Part shown: positions 12,823 through 23,979 of the stretch, one piece after another
How positions within the stretch are numbered: position 1 is the first letter of the stretch
How the letters are laid out: the number at the start of each line of letters is the position of its first letter
Origin: Melampsora larici-populina 98AG31
Lineage: Eukaryota > Basidiomycota > Pucciniomycetes > Pucciniales > Melampsoraceae
Direction: 5' to 3'
Length of the DNA stretch: 64,000 bases
Assembly: GCF_000204055.1 (NCBI RefSeq)
Contig: NW_006768864.1
Span: 81,155-145,154, forward strand
The notes under the pieces: model-generated
Seen by the model: the letters and a program-made list of their open reading frames with translations, nothing else
Database searches by the model: none
What the model was told of the DNA's origin: nothing
Position numbers and translations under genes: made by a program

Positions 12823-13184
12823 AATACCGCAAGAGCACCGCACTATGTTGCAGTTGCGGTGCGGTTGCGTAGCGCTTTTGGGCGCCGCAATAGCAACGCA
12901 ATATAGTGCGGTGCCAGCGCTCCGCAATCCGGGTTCAAAAAACCCCTTGGTCAGAAACCCACACCGCAATTGCGGTTGGTTTTTGACGGTTATTTAGGGC
13001 AAATATTGCGGAAATAGGGCAATATTGCGCATTTTCCGCAATATTTGCCCGACCGCTCCGCAACGGCAAGTTAGAAAAAAAACACCCCATTGCGGAGTGG
13101 TTGCGTAGCGTAATAATGCGCCGACTGCGCAACACAATGGAAATAGGTCGAAATCCATTGCGTTGCGTAGCGCTTGCGGTGTTG
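12823..13184. mobile_element. 362-bp nested hAT-like MITE
   Basis: The element starts AATACCGCAAGAGCACCGC and ends as the near-complement of AACACCGCAAGCGC. It is flanked by ATGTAGGC at 12,815-12,822 and 13,185-13,192, an 8-bp target duplication. Its interior repeats TTGCGG/CCGCAA and TTGCGTAGCG words. The opposite arm of the host MITE (about 11,785-11,822) holds the empty site: the sequence reads straight across the point where this element sits, which proves the insertion. Confidence 0.85.
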
Positions 13185-13283
13185 ATGTAGGCGCTTTTTC
13201 GTGGGAAACACCCATGTAGGCGCTGCCAAAACAGCGCCTACATGGTTTTCTTGTGGGCTGCAAATAGCAATGGCCCAAATTTA

Positions 13284-13817
13284 TTAGGATATTTAAAAAA
13301 TTGATTTGGCTCATTCTCTTAGTTTATCCAGTCTTTAGAATTTTTTTTTTGTAATGGATTGATGTTTTTCAATTCTTTTTTTAAGGTCAACTCAATTTCA
13401 TTGCGTTGAGTCTCAATTTCATTGTGTTGAGTTGAATCACAACAATCCAATCGATTGTTGATTTATTTTAATGTTTTGATATGCTTCAATACATACATTC
13501 GATCAATTCAATTCATATCAATTGCACGTGTTGATTCACTCCGATTCACTTCATCAAATTGGCTTGCGAGATTAATAGATAGATAGTTCTTTTGAAGAAC
13601 GTTTGTGTACAAGGGGATGGATTGCAGCAAGTATGCCAGGTTGGAGGAAGTTTTCACACGCCCTTATGAGGCCTCTGAGGACTGGCAAGGTTGAGAATGG
13701 TGAATGTTGAAGAGAGAGATGAGTGAACCAAAGTACTTCTATTTGAGGTAAAAGGCGAAGTCGCCAGATGGGTCTGGGTATACCTGAGACACGGTGACCT
13801 GATACAGGTTCCAATGA
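13284..13817. other. AT-rich low-complexity DNA
   Basis: This continues the AATTGAATC-type low-complexity tract found left of the MITE, followed by about 250 bases of less repetitive DNA. The minus-strand open frame at 13,572-13,814 has no recognisable features. I see no gene. Confidence 0.4.
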
Positions 13818-13980
13818 GTTATCAGATTGATCTGCAGAGGCAGGTCAATCTGGGACTCTCAAACTGATCTCAAAGAGCCAGATTGATTTGTGGGCATCAG
13901 ATTGATCTGAGTGGCTCAGATCGATCTGTAGACTCTCAAAATAATCTGGAGGCTCTCAGATCAATCTGAGTGATCTGAGA
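13818..13980. repeat. array of CAGATTGATCTG-type palindromic words
   Basis: In about 165 bases the words AGATTGATCTG, AGATCAATCTG, AGATCGATCTG and variants recur at least seven times in both orientations, separated by 10-20 bases (GAGGCTCTCAGA-like). The outer bases GGTTC (13,807) and GAACC (13,977) are complementary and could be termini. It resembles in design the other word arrays of the window, but I found no clear target duplication. Confidence 0.6.
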
Positions 13981-14231
13981 ACCTTCGGATGTGTAAACTC
14001 AAGATTTTTTTTGATGGAAAATGAGAAAAAAAACAAAGGTAATGAATATGAATGACACATTGAACACTTTCAGGACTTCAAAAGAACTTGGACAGTGTTT
14101 ATGAGGGGGTAGTTTTTTGGTCTAGATCACCTTAAGTGATCTAGCACAGAGTATCGGGTCAGAGTTAGATGAAACAGCGCCGCGTTTCATCGCTTTGGTA
14201 CTCTACGGGAGTAGGCGCCACAGGTGTCCTC

Positions 14232-14935
14232 GGGTCAGAAACTGAGAAAACCAGATTAAACATCAGATTCAACTCAAATACTGGTCAGAAAGTACCTGCA
14301 TTAGGCTTAAAACAACGCTTTCTGCCACTTTTGACCACTTTCAAAACTACAGTTCGGAAATTCACTGCTTGGTTGGCACTTTGGCACAGTTATTACATGA
14401 AAATTTCAAAAATCAAGTTTTGTGTTTACAAAATTCACAAATTCAAAAAAACACAAAACCCAACACCTATTTTGTCCCACAAGTCAACTGTAGTAATGCA
14501 GAACTACTGCTTCCATTGCATAGGAAGATACAAAACCTAATCATAATTTCAAGAACTCATCAACTGCAGCCAACATTCACACTTTAACTTGAACTGTCAC
14601 TTTGACACAAGTTACCCAATCAATTATTCCTCGTCAAATCTCTCACTCTTATCTTTGTGTCTTCTCATCATACCTGGACAAATAGAACTTCCGATTCCAT
14701 CTTACACCCTATCCTTCAACAATCCCATAGCAACAGATGGATGGCACAATCCAGCCCAGACAACATCCGGCAAAGTCATCAAATAAAGATCAGTATTTGA
14801 CTCATCCGCAACACATTAAGGCATGGATATTGAAACACCCTTGACTACAGTTGATACTATATTCAAAGCTACAATAGACTATGATTAGTAAAATACTAAT
14901 CTAAACCAGATAGAAACAAAGGCCCAACCAACTTC
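14232..14935 (+). repeat. 0.7-kb inverted arm (left copy) with Tc1-like HTH remnant
   Basis: From GGGTCAGAAACTGAGAAAAC to ACAAAGGCCC this stretch matches, in inverted orientation and at roughly 85-90% by eye, the pieces at 19,312-19,430 and 38,305-38,865. Near 14,690-14,790 the reading is frame-broken but resembles a DNA-binding HTH of Tc1/mariner type, better kept in the other copy (NKWTAQSISDNLWQSHQIKI then GVRTIRQHIEAWG, minus strand). No DDE domain is visible, so this is a fragment or a non-autonomous element. Confidence 0.6.
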
Positions 14936-15022
14936 CTCTGCCAAAGTAAAGATAGTCATCTTATACTACCACCAATATCCACGTTATCAGAACATTTCAT
15001 TCTATAACATTATAGCAAGACC

Positions 15023-16300
15023 CAGCCGCTGTAGAACTCCTACGCAGTGTAGCGTAGGCTGAGCCGGAGAAGGTAAGAATCACCACTCGTGAGAGCGGAT
15101 GAAACTACGGTGCTGTTACGCTGCCTTCAACCTTAATTTTGTTGCAGTTCAAAAATGACCAGAGCAACTCTAAACAAATTCTATCCCTACAAATTTCTCC
15201 CGTAACACTTTTTAAAAGTTTATAGCCAGATCCGCAAGGTTTGCCAAATTACGCTGATACCCCTCACAACTCTACACAACGTTGTGACACAAAGTTATGT
15301 GAATTTCGAATTTCAGAGATTTTATGGCGATGTGTAATAAATTACACACAGGTCCGGTCTATGTAGCCCGGGACCCGCTCGACCCGGCATTGACTTGAAT
15401 CAAGAGGCAGGCTGGTGATTTTGATGCAGTCCTAAATTCGACAACTCCACGACTAGTTTTCGACGCAGCTCAGCAACAAGCAAAATCAACACTAAGAAAC
15501 AACACAACAGCTTGACAACTTTCTTTAACACTAATACAATACAATCAATCTTCTTCAAGGTAAGTTCATTTCCTTTCTTCCTTTGCTTTCCTTTAATCTG
15601 ATAACTGACTAGCTAAAAAACTTTTTCGCTTGTTTAACTCTTTAACTTTGAAATAGCACACTCAATCTCAACACCTATTGGTTTACTGGGCACTGTTAAA
15701 TCAAAAACTCTAACACAATAACTCAAAAGCACACTTTACCACGAGCACCAGGACACTTCAAAACACGCAGACACTCGCACACAAACAGATGCACACAAAA
15801 AACAACTCTTAGGTGATCACCCACATGCGATAGATCAATGGAAAGATTCTCCAAAAGACCCTCCTTTATATATCTTTTCCTTAATCCAACCACAACTCGG
15901 CCTCAAGCCTCTTTCCCCATCTTTTACACTGTTTTCCTTTTGCTTCGACCGACTCCGACCGATCTCTTGGCAATCCTTGGCTTTTCTCACGCTTTGAACA
16001 ATGGAATCTCCTATCATATCCGACTCGATCTTGTTTTTTTTAAATTGCAAGTAAGTCTGCCTTTATTTATGTTTCTTCTCTCACTGTTCATTCACTGATT
16101 GTTCCTTTCTCATTGTTGATTCCTTATCTGCACTAATGTATTTGTATCTCCAGCAATTCAATCTTGATTTATATAGTCCTATTTTGATTTTTTAGGTTGT
16201 CATTAACTGATTGACTCAGAATCAATGTTGAACCTCCAACCAATTCTTGATTTAAAATGTGAGTTCTTTTTATAATCTTCCTTATTTCTGACCGACCGTG
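15023..16300 (-). repeat. degenerate LTR relic related to the Ty3 element's LTR
   Basis: It begins TGTAGAACTCCTACGC, the complement of the LTR 3' end at 23,250 and 35,049. Matching blocks follow in the same order: GTAGGCTGAGCCGGAGA, CTGCCTTCAACCTTA, CTCACAAC...ACACAAC, then CT-rich DNA with intron-like GTAAGT sites. The sequence before 15,023 does not match a primer-binding site, so this is a solo or 3' LTR in minus orientation. The far end cannot be placed, so the right boundary is approximate. Confidence 0.55.
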
Positions 16301-17239
16301 TCTTTCAATTGATTTCATAATACTAATTAAACTTCTCTTGCTTTTATTCTCTTGACACTTCTGAATATGTTCCAGGTCATTAAGAGGTTTCCTAATTTTG
16401 ATTTTTCTGTTACCACTTATTGCTTCAAGCTAAATCAATATCAATCAATGGTAACATGTACAAATTTCGATTTTCAGCTCCCATTTTCATTTCTTTCATA
16501 CTATGTAGATAATGACTTGTCCATTTGAGCAGCTTTTATTTTGCTTGTTTGTTGTAATAAGATAATGAAGATCTAAAGTAATTAAAGCACCTGATTCAAA
16601 GTCATAAAACTATGATTAGAGATGGGATGAGCCCAATTTTCATGAAAATGAAAGTTGAGAGTTGATGAGCCTTGATATTATGAATGTGAGGATCATAAGT
16701 TGTGAAGACTGTAGTGATGATCATGTAATATAAGGTGCTGTTGAAGAATTTGCTTTCCACCCTGCACACTATTGAAACAGACATCTTATGACTGAACTGT
16801 ACTAGATCCTACTTTAATTGTTTTTACTTGTGTTTCACCACATGTTATTGTTTGAAATCAGTTCTATATGAAGCTCATATTGTTGGGGAATGTTATTCAA
16901 GTTCACCCCTTGCCTTACAAGCTTTGAATTAGTCAAAGATAGGTCAAGGGTTTATCTTTAAGACAGACCTACCCGTTTTTTTACTGATTAGTAGAACTTA
17001 CAACCTGTCCCAAGATAAGTGTACCTTAGTACCTATCTGTAGAAGAATTGAGGTGTTTACATATCTAGTGAGTACTCTTTCCAGTTAGATTCCGCACTTC
17101 AAAAAGGTAACTACTGACTCAAGGCTTGAATGTATCTCAATAGATAGTCCTTGGCTTTATTGAAACAGAGCCATTCAAAACTTTACAAACAATCATTGTA
17201 CGTATTATCCAGTCTAGCCTTACAAAGGAACCCTTTTGT
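16301..17239. other. non-coding DNA
   Basis: No gene is recognisable. The stretch is AT-rich and lies between the LTR relic and the palindromic array. It may include the rest of the LTR relic. Confidence 0.35.
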
Positions 17240-18300
17240 AGACTTTAGCTGACAGCTAGCTAATAGCTACATCCCAGTTGATCACTGAGTGATTGACTGT
17301 GGCAATAGGCTACCTAGCCAACTAGTTAGCTAGGTGGGCTATCTATTAAACCTCACCCACCTCAACTTCTAGGTGGTTGAAGTTTAATAGACAGACCACC
17401 TAGCTACCTAGGTGTCCTGTCCGTGTATTGCCACAGTTGCTTACCCAGTGATTGACTGCAGAAATAGGCTAGCTAGCTAGCTTTCCACCTATCTAGCTAG
17501 CCAGCTAGCCTCTCACCTAGCTTGCTACCAAGCCAGCTAGCACGTTAGGTGGCTAGGTGTTCTATCTCCCCAGTCGATCACCCAGTGATCGACTGTGGAG
17601 ATAGGCTAGCTAAGTATCCTCTCACCTAGCTAGCCAGCCAGCCTCCTAGCTCGCTAGGTGGATGGGTAGCCTATCCGCCCAGTCAATCACCCAGTGATTG
17701 ACTGGAGAGATAGGCTAGCTAGGTGGCTGTGTAGCCTATCCGCTCAGTCAATCACTGAGTGATCGACTGGGGCAATAGGCTAGCTAGCTAGCCATCTAGC
17801 CCGCAAGATGGCTAGGTAACCTATCTGCGCAGTTGATCACTGAGTGATTGACTCTGGCAATAGGCTAGCTAGGAATCTTAGCCACCTAGCCCCCTAGGTG
17901 TTCTGTCTACTTATTGCCTCATTCAATCACTCAGTGACTAGCCCCCTAGTGGGTAGGTGGCCTATATATTACAGTTCAGCCACCTAGCAGTCTAGGTGGT
18001 CAACATCTAATAAACAGGGCACTGAGCCTGCTTGGGTGGTCTGTCCACCTAGCCCGCTAGGTTTTCTGTCTAGCTTTTGCCTCAGTCAATCAGATTGACT
18101 GAGGCAATAGAGGTGTCCTATTGCCGGGCTAGGTGGTCTATCTATTAAAGTTCAGCCACCTAGCAGTCTAGGTGGTTAAAATCTATTAAACAGACCATTA
18201 AGCCTGCTTGGGTACTCCGTCCTCAGCTCACCCCAGTTGGTCACTCAGTGATTTACTGACGCATCAGGTGGCTAGGTGACTACCTAGCCAGCCACCAGGC
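17240..18300. repeat. 1.06-kb array of GCTAGCTAGGTGG words and 25-bp palindromes
   Basis: Near-perfect 25-bp palindromes of the form CAGTCRATCAC / GTGATYGACTG occur at 17,275, 17,571, 17,690, 17,745 and about 17,831, with weaker copies near 17,442, 17,921, 18,085 and 18,231. Each is framed by CCTATC...GATAGG, extending the stem to about 45 bp. The spaces between are filled with GCTAGCTAGGTGG words in both orientations. There are no open frames of interest. It could be a MITE or a nested set of them. No target duplication was found. Confidence 0.75.
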
Positions 18301-19311
18301 TTGGTATCCTGCTTGTAAATGATTTATGAGTCATTGATGTTTTTAATTGTGTGCTTTGATTGAAATTTCTCTACATCTATTATTATTTGCTTTATGAGTC
18401 ATTGATCCAAATTCGGATATTAAATAAGTCTACCATTTAGCCAATGCAGTGTCCGCAACAGGTCACATGACCTGTCCTACCCACATTCTGGCCATGCTTC
18501 CATATATTCAAACACATGTGATCATGTGATTATATGCAAACCACAAGCTGGCCTTGAGCCTGTTTTCTATAAGATCTGGGTCCATCTTGGAGCAAAATTA
18601 TCCCACCAATAATTCAATTTTCCCCTTCACTTTGAAAATTCCATCCTTCAAGTCAAGTGTATCCATCAAGGTATAATCGTTTTAACTATTCCCTATCATC
18701 TCATCTCCAGATGATCATCTCATGTTGAGGGGGTGGAGGGATAGACCCAGTGCTTGAGGATATGTGAACTCTTTAGGGGTAAGAATAGGTGATTGAGGGT
18801 AGCCACGAGTACCAGTCTAGCCTCTTGATTCACATATCAACAAGTCCTGGATCTTCCTTTCCATCTCTTCTATGTGGGTGATCATGCTGAAGCATGCTCA
18901 TTATGCTGACATCTGGTTCCATCATTGTCTACAGCCAGGTTGTGCTATCACGGTCAGGTGTTACATCTGTTCAAGGTAAGAGCAGGTAATCAATACTCAC
19001 ACTAATACAATTTTTTACCGAGTCACTTCAAATATTTTACCCAAAAAGTGCAATGCAATCAAGGTATTATTTGATTAATATCTCCCTTCATCTGTAACTT
19101 CATATGAGATGTTACATCTGTTTGAGGGGGGGAAAGGTAATCAATACTTACACCCATCTGTTTTCCCAACAGACGGCTAAACACCAATCTGAAGCTAAGA
19201 AGCAAAATCATTCTGTCAAGTGGGCTGCTTATAAGGCTGGTAGGAGTGCTCTGTATAAATACCAGAAGTAACAAAAGTTGCATAATGTACAGCTCTCATC
19301 TACTGTAGTCC
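18301..19311 (+). other. mostly non-coding; possible terminal exon at 19,173-19,271
   Basis: After a plausible acceptor (cccaacag, 19,165-19,172) there is a short open stretch encoding EAKKQNHSVKWAAYKAGRSA and ending LYKYQK with TAA at 19,269-19,271. The basic composition is coding-like. I cannot connect it to upstream exons. The rest of the interval shows nothing recognisable. Confidence 0.3.
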
Positions 19312-19430
19312 GGGCCTTTGTTTCTATCTGTTTAGATTAGTACTTTCTTAATCATATTCTATTGTAGCTTTGACTATAGTATCAAGTGTAGTCAAGGGTG
19401 TTCAGAGCCCCATGCCTCAATGTGTTGGCG
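19312..19430 (-). repeat. inverted arm, second copy, outer piece
   Basis: This is the complement of about 14,822-14,935 (GGGCCTTTGTTTCTATCTG start, CATGCCTCAATGTGTTGGCG end). It continues at 38,305 after the hAT insertion, where the reading GGATGGTTCGAACACCGATC matches the complement of the uninterrupted sequence at 14,781-14,820. This gives a direct empty-site comparison. Confidence 0.8.
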
Positions 19431-19445
19431 CAACGTTGCCACAGT

Positions 19446-19690
19446 TACTTTACTTTTTACAGTAAAGTAACAGTAAAGTACCATTTTTTACAGTATAGTA
19501 CTGCGGTACTTAGTATTGGTTTACCCAACACTTTACTCACAGCCATGGGATATGGTATCGTTGGTTTCAATACCGTATCGGGTAAAGTACCGGCATACCC
19601 AATACTTTACTGTTATGTCCGTCCGACAGTATCAGATATCGTTCAGTATATTTCTAGTATCAACAGAACCTTCGATATTGGAGCAACCCC
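19446..19690. repeat. hAT left subterminal word array
   Basis: Words such as AGTAAAGTA, AGTATTGG, GTATCGTT, CAATACCGTATCG and CAATACTTTACT recur in both orientations over about 240 bp next to the terminal repeat. They mirror 38,045-38,290, in line with subterminal transposase-binding sites known for Ac/Ds-type elements. Confidence 0.65.
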
Positions 19691-20122
19691 ATCAATTCAC
19701 CCAAATAACCCACATCACACACTCCGACATTGGCAGGATATTGGTCATATCCTGTCATATCTCTATTGATATGTCTTGCCGTCTCATCGAATGTTGGAAT
19801 GACTACTGCACATCCTTCCCATTTTTCACTATTCATCACTCCCTCAAAGAACTATTAACTCTTAGACGTCATTTTTTCTCGTTTAATGTTGAACAACCTT
19901 ATTCAAAAATGTCATTGTGGCCATCGTTAACTTGGCCTTGGTCTGATTCTGACTCTCAGCCCAGTTTAGCTCCTTACATAACTGATCAGGCGGAATTAAA
20001 TGATGTAGTCAGTATTTCTTTACATCTGTTATATAAGATAGGCAGTCAGAATGAGATGAGAAAACTGACGCTTTCACCCCCCTCCCGTAAAAATCTTCTA
20101 CTAGCCTCAGTCAGACTCCCAG

Positions 20123-20894
20123 TTGTCTTCTGTCCAAATGTATCCGATTTCTTGCCAAATCAGTTCCTCTCGTATATCTGTTTCATCTCCAGGTCCACGC
20201 CGAAGCGCTCGAGCTACACCAGTCCGTGTCCCGTCCACCTCTATGATCATGACTCCAAAGGACTCACGAAGATTGGTTCAGACCCACACCGAGATAGAGT
20301 CTGAGTCCAAACCCAAGGTACTTGCTACTCTCAAGGTCAACAATAAAAAAAAGAATAAGTGTTGTCAAACCGAAATCGAATCAGATTCAGACAGCCAAGT
20401 TGCTCAGCCTCAAGCAAGCAAGAAAAAAGGAGCAAAATGTACCTCAAAACGAACTAAAAAACAAATGGTTACACTGAAAAATTATCAATCCCTGGACAAG
20501 GTATGTACACTTTTACTTCATCATCTTTGATCAATTTGATAACTCGAGTCAAGCTCTGATCATTATGTTTCCTTTTTATCTGTTGTACACAAAACAGTCT
20601 CAGAGCTCACCGGCCCCTTCAAAGCGTCAAAGATTGGAGATTAATTTAACTCAAGACTCCGAGGATGATCATTCTAAAGTCAAGGTCACAACTAAAATCA
20701 ACCGTGAAGATGAAAAGCTCTATGATTCGATCAAGGACTATTTCCTACCAGCTATACGAGGAGGAAACGATGTAAGTCATAATGTTATTTTTTTCAATGT
20801 TTCAAATTTACAAGTACTAACTCCTACAATCTTTGCATCTAGCCAAACAATGGCCCCTGGAATTTGTGGCCATGCAAGTGGTGTGACTTCCCGG
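20123..20894 (+). pseudogene. hAT transposase, 5' exons (BED zinc finger)
   Basis: Exon 1 runs from ATG 20,123 (an earlier exon is possible) to 20,500. It is rich in Ser/Lys with acidic patches (KVNNKKKNKCCQTEIESDSD). Intron 20,501-20,597 (gtatgt...acag) is followed by exon 2, 20,598-20,771 (SSPAPSKRQRLEI, KLYDSIKDYFLPA). Intron 20,772-20,842 (gtaagt...ctag) leads to exon 3 (NNGPWNLWPCKWCDFP), where the CxxC of a BED-type zinc finger starts. Both introns are phase 0. The exon is cut at 20,894 by the Ty3 LTR and resumes at 35,050 in the same frame (V-R-G-G then H-R-D), so this is one gene split by 14 kb. Confidence 0.75.
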
Positions 20895-23250
20895 TGTGGT
20901 GAACAGAATGGACTTCGAGCTCAGCATTTTTTATAGCTGAAGCTCTGAGGTGGAAGCTTACACCTCTTTACGGTTATCAAAACTTAGTTTCATTATCAAG
21001 ACTGCCTCGAGGCACGGCAGACTGAGAGTCAATCGAGTGAAACAACAATATTATATTTTTTTCAATTCATATATCAAATTGTGATGAAACAGTTGAATGA
21101 GTCAAGTTGAAAAGTATTACATTAAACAAAGAAAACCTTATGCATATGAAGTCAAAATAAAGTCAATAAAAGAAACTAAATACTTGAGATGAACAAATTT
21201 AAAAGACGAGACGAGAATACAAGAGGAAGTGAAGATAAGGGAATAAGCAGTGGGGGTGAGAGTAATGAGGTGAGGAAGAGTTTTTAGTTGAAATCAAATA
21301 GCGTGATGGAGATAGGTCGATGGGCACCTAGAAGGATGATCGAGATAGGAAAGGAACAAATTAGATGAGCAAGAGTAGTATAAGTTAAAAAGAAGAGAAT
21401 CAATTAAAGGAAGAACTCACGTTTAAAAGTTAAAAAGTTGAAAAAAGATATAGTAATCGAGATCGAGTGTTGAAGTTGGGGGTTCATGAGGATCGAGTAA
21501 AATTAAAAAAAACTTTAAAGTTAACTTTAAGAGGTAGAATCGAGTTAAAGGATCTCAGTAAATTAGCAAAGCATAATAAATAAATAAGAAACAAGAAAAA
21601 AGGGGGGTGAATCATAACAGGAAAGAGGTGGAGTGGTTCGATGGATAAGGATCAAGTAGCATTAGTACTACATAACTGAAAACGAAAGTAATGAAAAGCA
21701 CGTACCGTTAATTGAATCACAAGTGGACTGAGGAAACGAAGAGAAAATTTTAATAAATAAAAGAAGGTGGAACGCTGCGAGAGGAATCAGAGATCGATAG
21801 CGTGATGGGGAAAGATCTAGGTGTACCTAGAAAAGGAAGACTAGGACGGAGAATAAACAAATTAAAAAGAAAGCGTCAGTAAAACTCTAAAAGATGAGAT
21901 CGATTGGGAAAGAGTAACTTACAGTTTGAGGTTAAAGTATAAATTGTGAAAGAGAGATTGAGAGAAAATCGAGATGATGAGGTGGAAATCGAAGAATGAA
22001 GTAAGAAAAAAAAAAAAAAGAGGGTGGGTAGTTGAAGAAGATGAAGGAGAGCTGGAGGTGGAGAAAGCAATAATGTGAGTTATCAATTGAGCGGATGGGA
22101 GAAGTAGTAGCAGAAAAAGAACCTAAATGAAAGATTGAAATCAGTAAAAGTGAGGTGATAGGCGAGAGTTGAGTAGCAAGAAAGGATGAGCAAGAAGGAA
22201 AAGAGGGTACTTACAAGTAAATAAAACTTAATCGAAAATCGAATGGAAAGGACCTTGAGGTGAGCTGAGTAGAATTTAGACCGATCGGAGTAAGAAGGAA
22301 GTGAGGAAATGAACAAAAGGAGGAGGTTGGAGAGGACCTGGTTCTTTCATTCGCGAGGGGGAAGTTTTTTGTTTTCTTTTTGAATTCATCTAGTTATAAA
22401 GAAAGGAATCAATCATTTTTAAAAGAAAAAAGAGGATAGTGTTTTAATCAAAAAGAAAGTGTTAGCAATTAGTGTTTTTGAGAAGTTTTTTTTAAGAAAA
22501 AAGAACTTACTCGAGAGTTCTTGTTAGAAATTGGAAGTGGAGGTTTTGTTCGATCGTTGTTATTTTTTTAGATCAGCTATTCCTTAAATCGTATCGGTGG
22601 TGTTATTGATCTTCTTAGTACTTTGAAACATTGGAATCTGTGGTTGCTGAAGCTGAGACAGGGATTGGACTAGCTATTTTATTTTTTTTATTAGTCTTTA
22701 CTACCTTTCACCTCACGTGAAAGGTCATTGTCAAGACCAATCCTGATCCTGGGTTCAAACCCCTTATAGGCCTTGGCAGTTTCTTTTTGGATTTTCTTTA
22801 TTTTTTTAGTGTGGTTCCTCTAACACTCATACTTGGCTTTAGAAAATTTTATTTTCTCAAGTTTCTCTCTCTCTACCTCATAAGTTATCTAGGTGTTATT
22901 TTGTTCAAATATCAGAATTATATTTTTATTTTTCTATTACACGTAGTAAGAATCACAACAGAACTAGAATTCAACATATTTTTACAACACAACCTTGTGT
23001 AGTGTTGTGAGGTATATCATTGTACTCCGCCACTTCTTGCGGATCTTTCAGAAATATTAGAATAGGGTTGCGGGTTATAATTGTGAAGGTATAAAATTGT
23101 TAGAGAATTGCTTCTGTGTTTTTTTTATTTTTGAACTTTTATTCTAAGGTTGAGGGCAGCTTCACCGCACCTGAGTTTCTACGTACTACATCAGTGGAAG
23201 CTCTTCCTCTCTCCGGCTCAGCCTACGCCACACAGCGTAGGAGTTCTACA
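20895..23250 (+). repeat. 5' LTR (2,356 bp)
   Basis: It begins TGTGG and ends TTCTACA. Its last 1,503 bp recur at 33,548-35,049. Read on the opposite strand, it carries intron-like units: donor GTGAGT near 21,420 with acceptor near 21,330; donor GTAAGT at 21,914 with branch-like CTGAC and acceptor TTTTCTAG near 21,830; donor GTAAGT at 22,214 with acceptor CATTTAG near 22,122; and a further donor near 22,507. An internal duplication of about 85 bp (21,294-21,380 and 21,786-21,860, block TAGCGTGATGG) accounts for two of the acceptors. The last 40 bases hold an inverted repeat, CCTACGC...GCGTAGG. Confidence 0.9.
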
Positions 23251-23252
23251 TC

Positions 23253-23270
23253 TGGTGACTCCACTGGGGC
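23253..23270 (+). other. primer-binding site
   Basis: TGGTGACTCCACTGGGGC lies two bases after the LTR end. Its complement ends in CCA, as a mature tRNA 3' end would, so reverse transcription is probably primed by a host tRNA ending GAGTCACCA. I cannot assign the tRNA species from sequence alone. Confidence 0.8.
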
Positions 23271-23979
23271 AATTTCTCAAAACAACTTTTGTGTCTTTGC
23301 AGGTGCTCTTCCTCAAAAGTAGTTTCTCAAACTCAAGATATCAATTTCAATTTTCAAATTCATCTTATCATCAATTTAAAATTACTATTCATTCCGCAAA
23401 TCATTATATCTCAAATCTCAAATCTCAAAATCATCAAATTATATCTCAGGACTACGTGCTGAAATTTATTCAATCCTCAAAACAATCATATATCTCAGTT
23501 AAAATTTAACTACTCAAATTTTATTTCAAATTCAGTGATTCACATCAAGTTATTTTATCAGAAGTAAAATTATTATCTCAACATTATCTATCCGCAAATC
23601 ATCGAATTGTTTGTTTTTCAAATTCACATCAACTCACCTTTATAATTTACATCAAACCATCAAACCAGATTCCCATCAGCTGATCCTTGCGGTCATCATC
23701 ACCATATCTCTTTACCTTGCGTATCTTAAGCTCATTATAACTCAAGTTTCATCATAACAAAGTTTTCAAAATTCTGTTATTCATATTGCGGTTTTAACTT
23801 ACTTCAAATCTCAACTTCTGCGCGGAAACAATTCTGAAGTTGTGGTTATCAAAATTATTTACATCAATTATTCAGTCAATCACCAATCAAACTTGCAACT
23901 CTTGTATTTCAAATTCTAACTTAGAAATCAGAATCATCAATACTACAATTCTAAATTTCCTTGAATCTCGTATCTTATC

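Larger units (their letters stand above)
11716..13275. mobile_element. 1.56-kb palindromic hAT-type MITE
   Basis: The ends are GGCCGTTGCTATTTGCAGCC (left) and the complement of GGCCATTGCTATTTGCAGCC (right), flanked by a perfect 8-bp target duplication CAAATTTA (11,708-11,715 and 13,276-13,283). An 8-bp duplication is typical of hAT elements. Both arms consist of many copies of ATGTAGGCGC and its complement, then a central inverted array of about 42-bp units (12,100-12,540). With the nested insert removed, the whole element folds into one long hairpin with arms of about 0.55-0.63 kb. It has no coding capacity, so a transposase must come from elsewhere. Confidence 0.85.

Noticed and set aside
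17240..18300. CRISPR-like array
   Set aside because: The repeats are palindromic words in both orientations with irregular spacing and no unique equal-length spacers, no cas genes are present, and the genes around are spliced eukaryotic ones.
19516..20304. 262-residue open frame upstream of the hAT transposase
   Set aside because: It overlaps the hAT subterminal array and runs out of frame through the transposase exon at 20,123; composition is not protein-like and it has no motif. An upstream non-coding exon of the transposase remains possible.
22720..22790. tRNA-like gene in the LTR (GGGTTCAAACCCC resembles a B box)
   Set aside because: The T-arm pairs poorly, no A box or acceptor stem could be drawn, and the motif is duplicated simply because it lies in both LTR copies.
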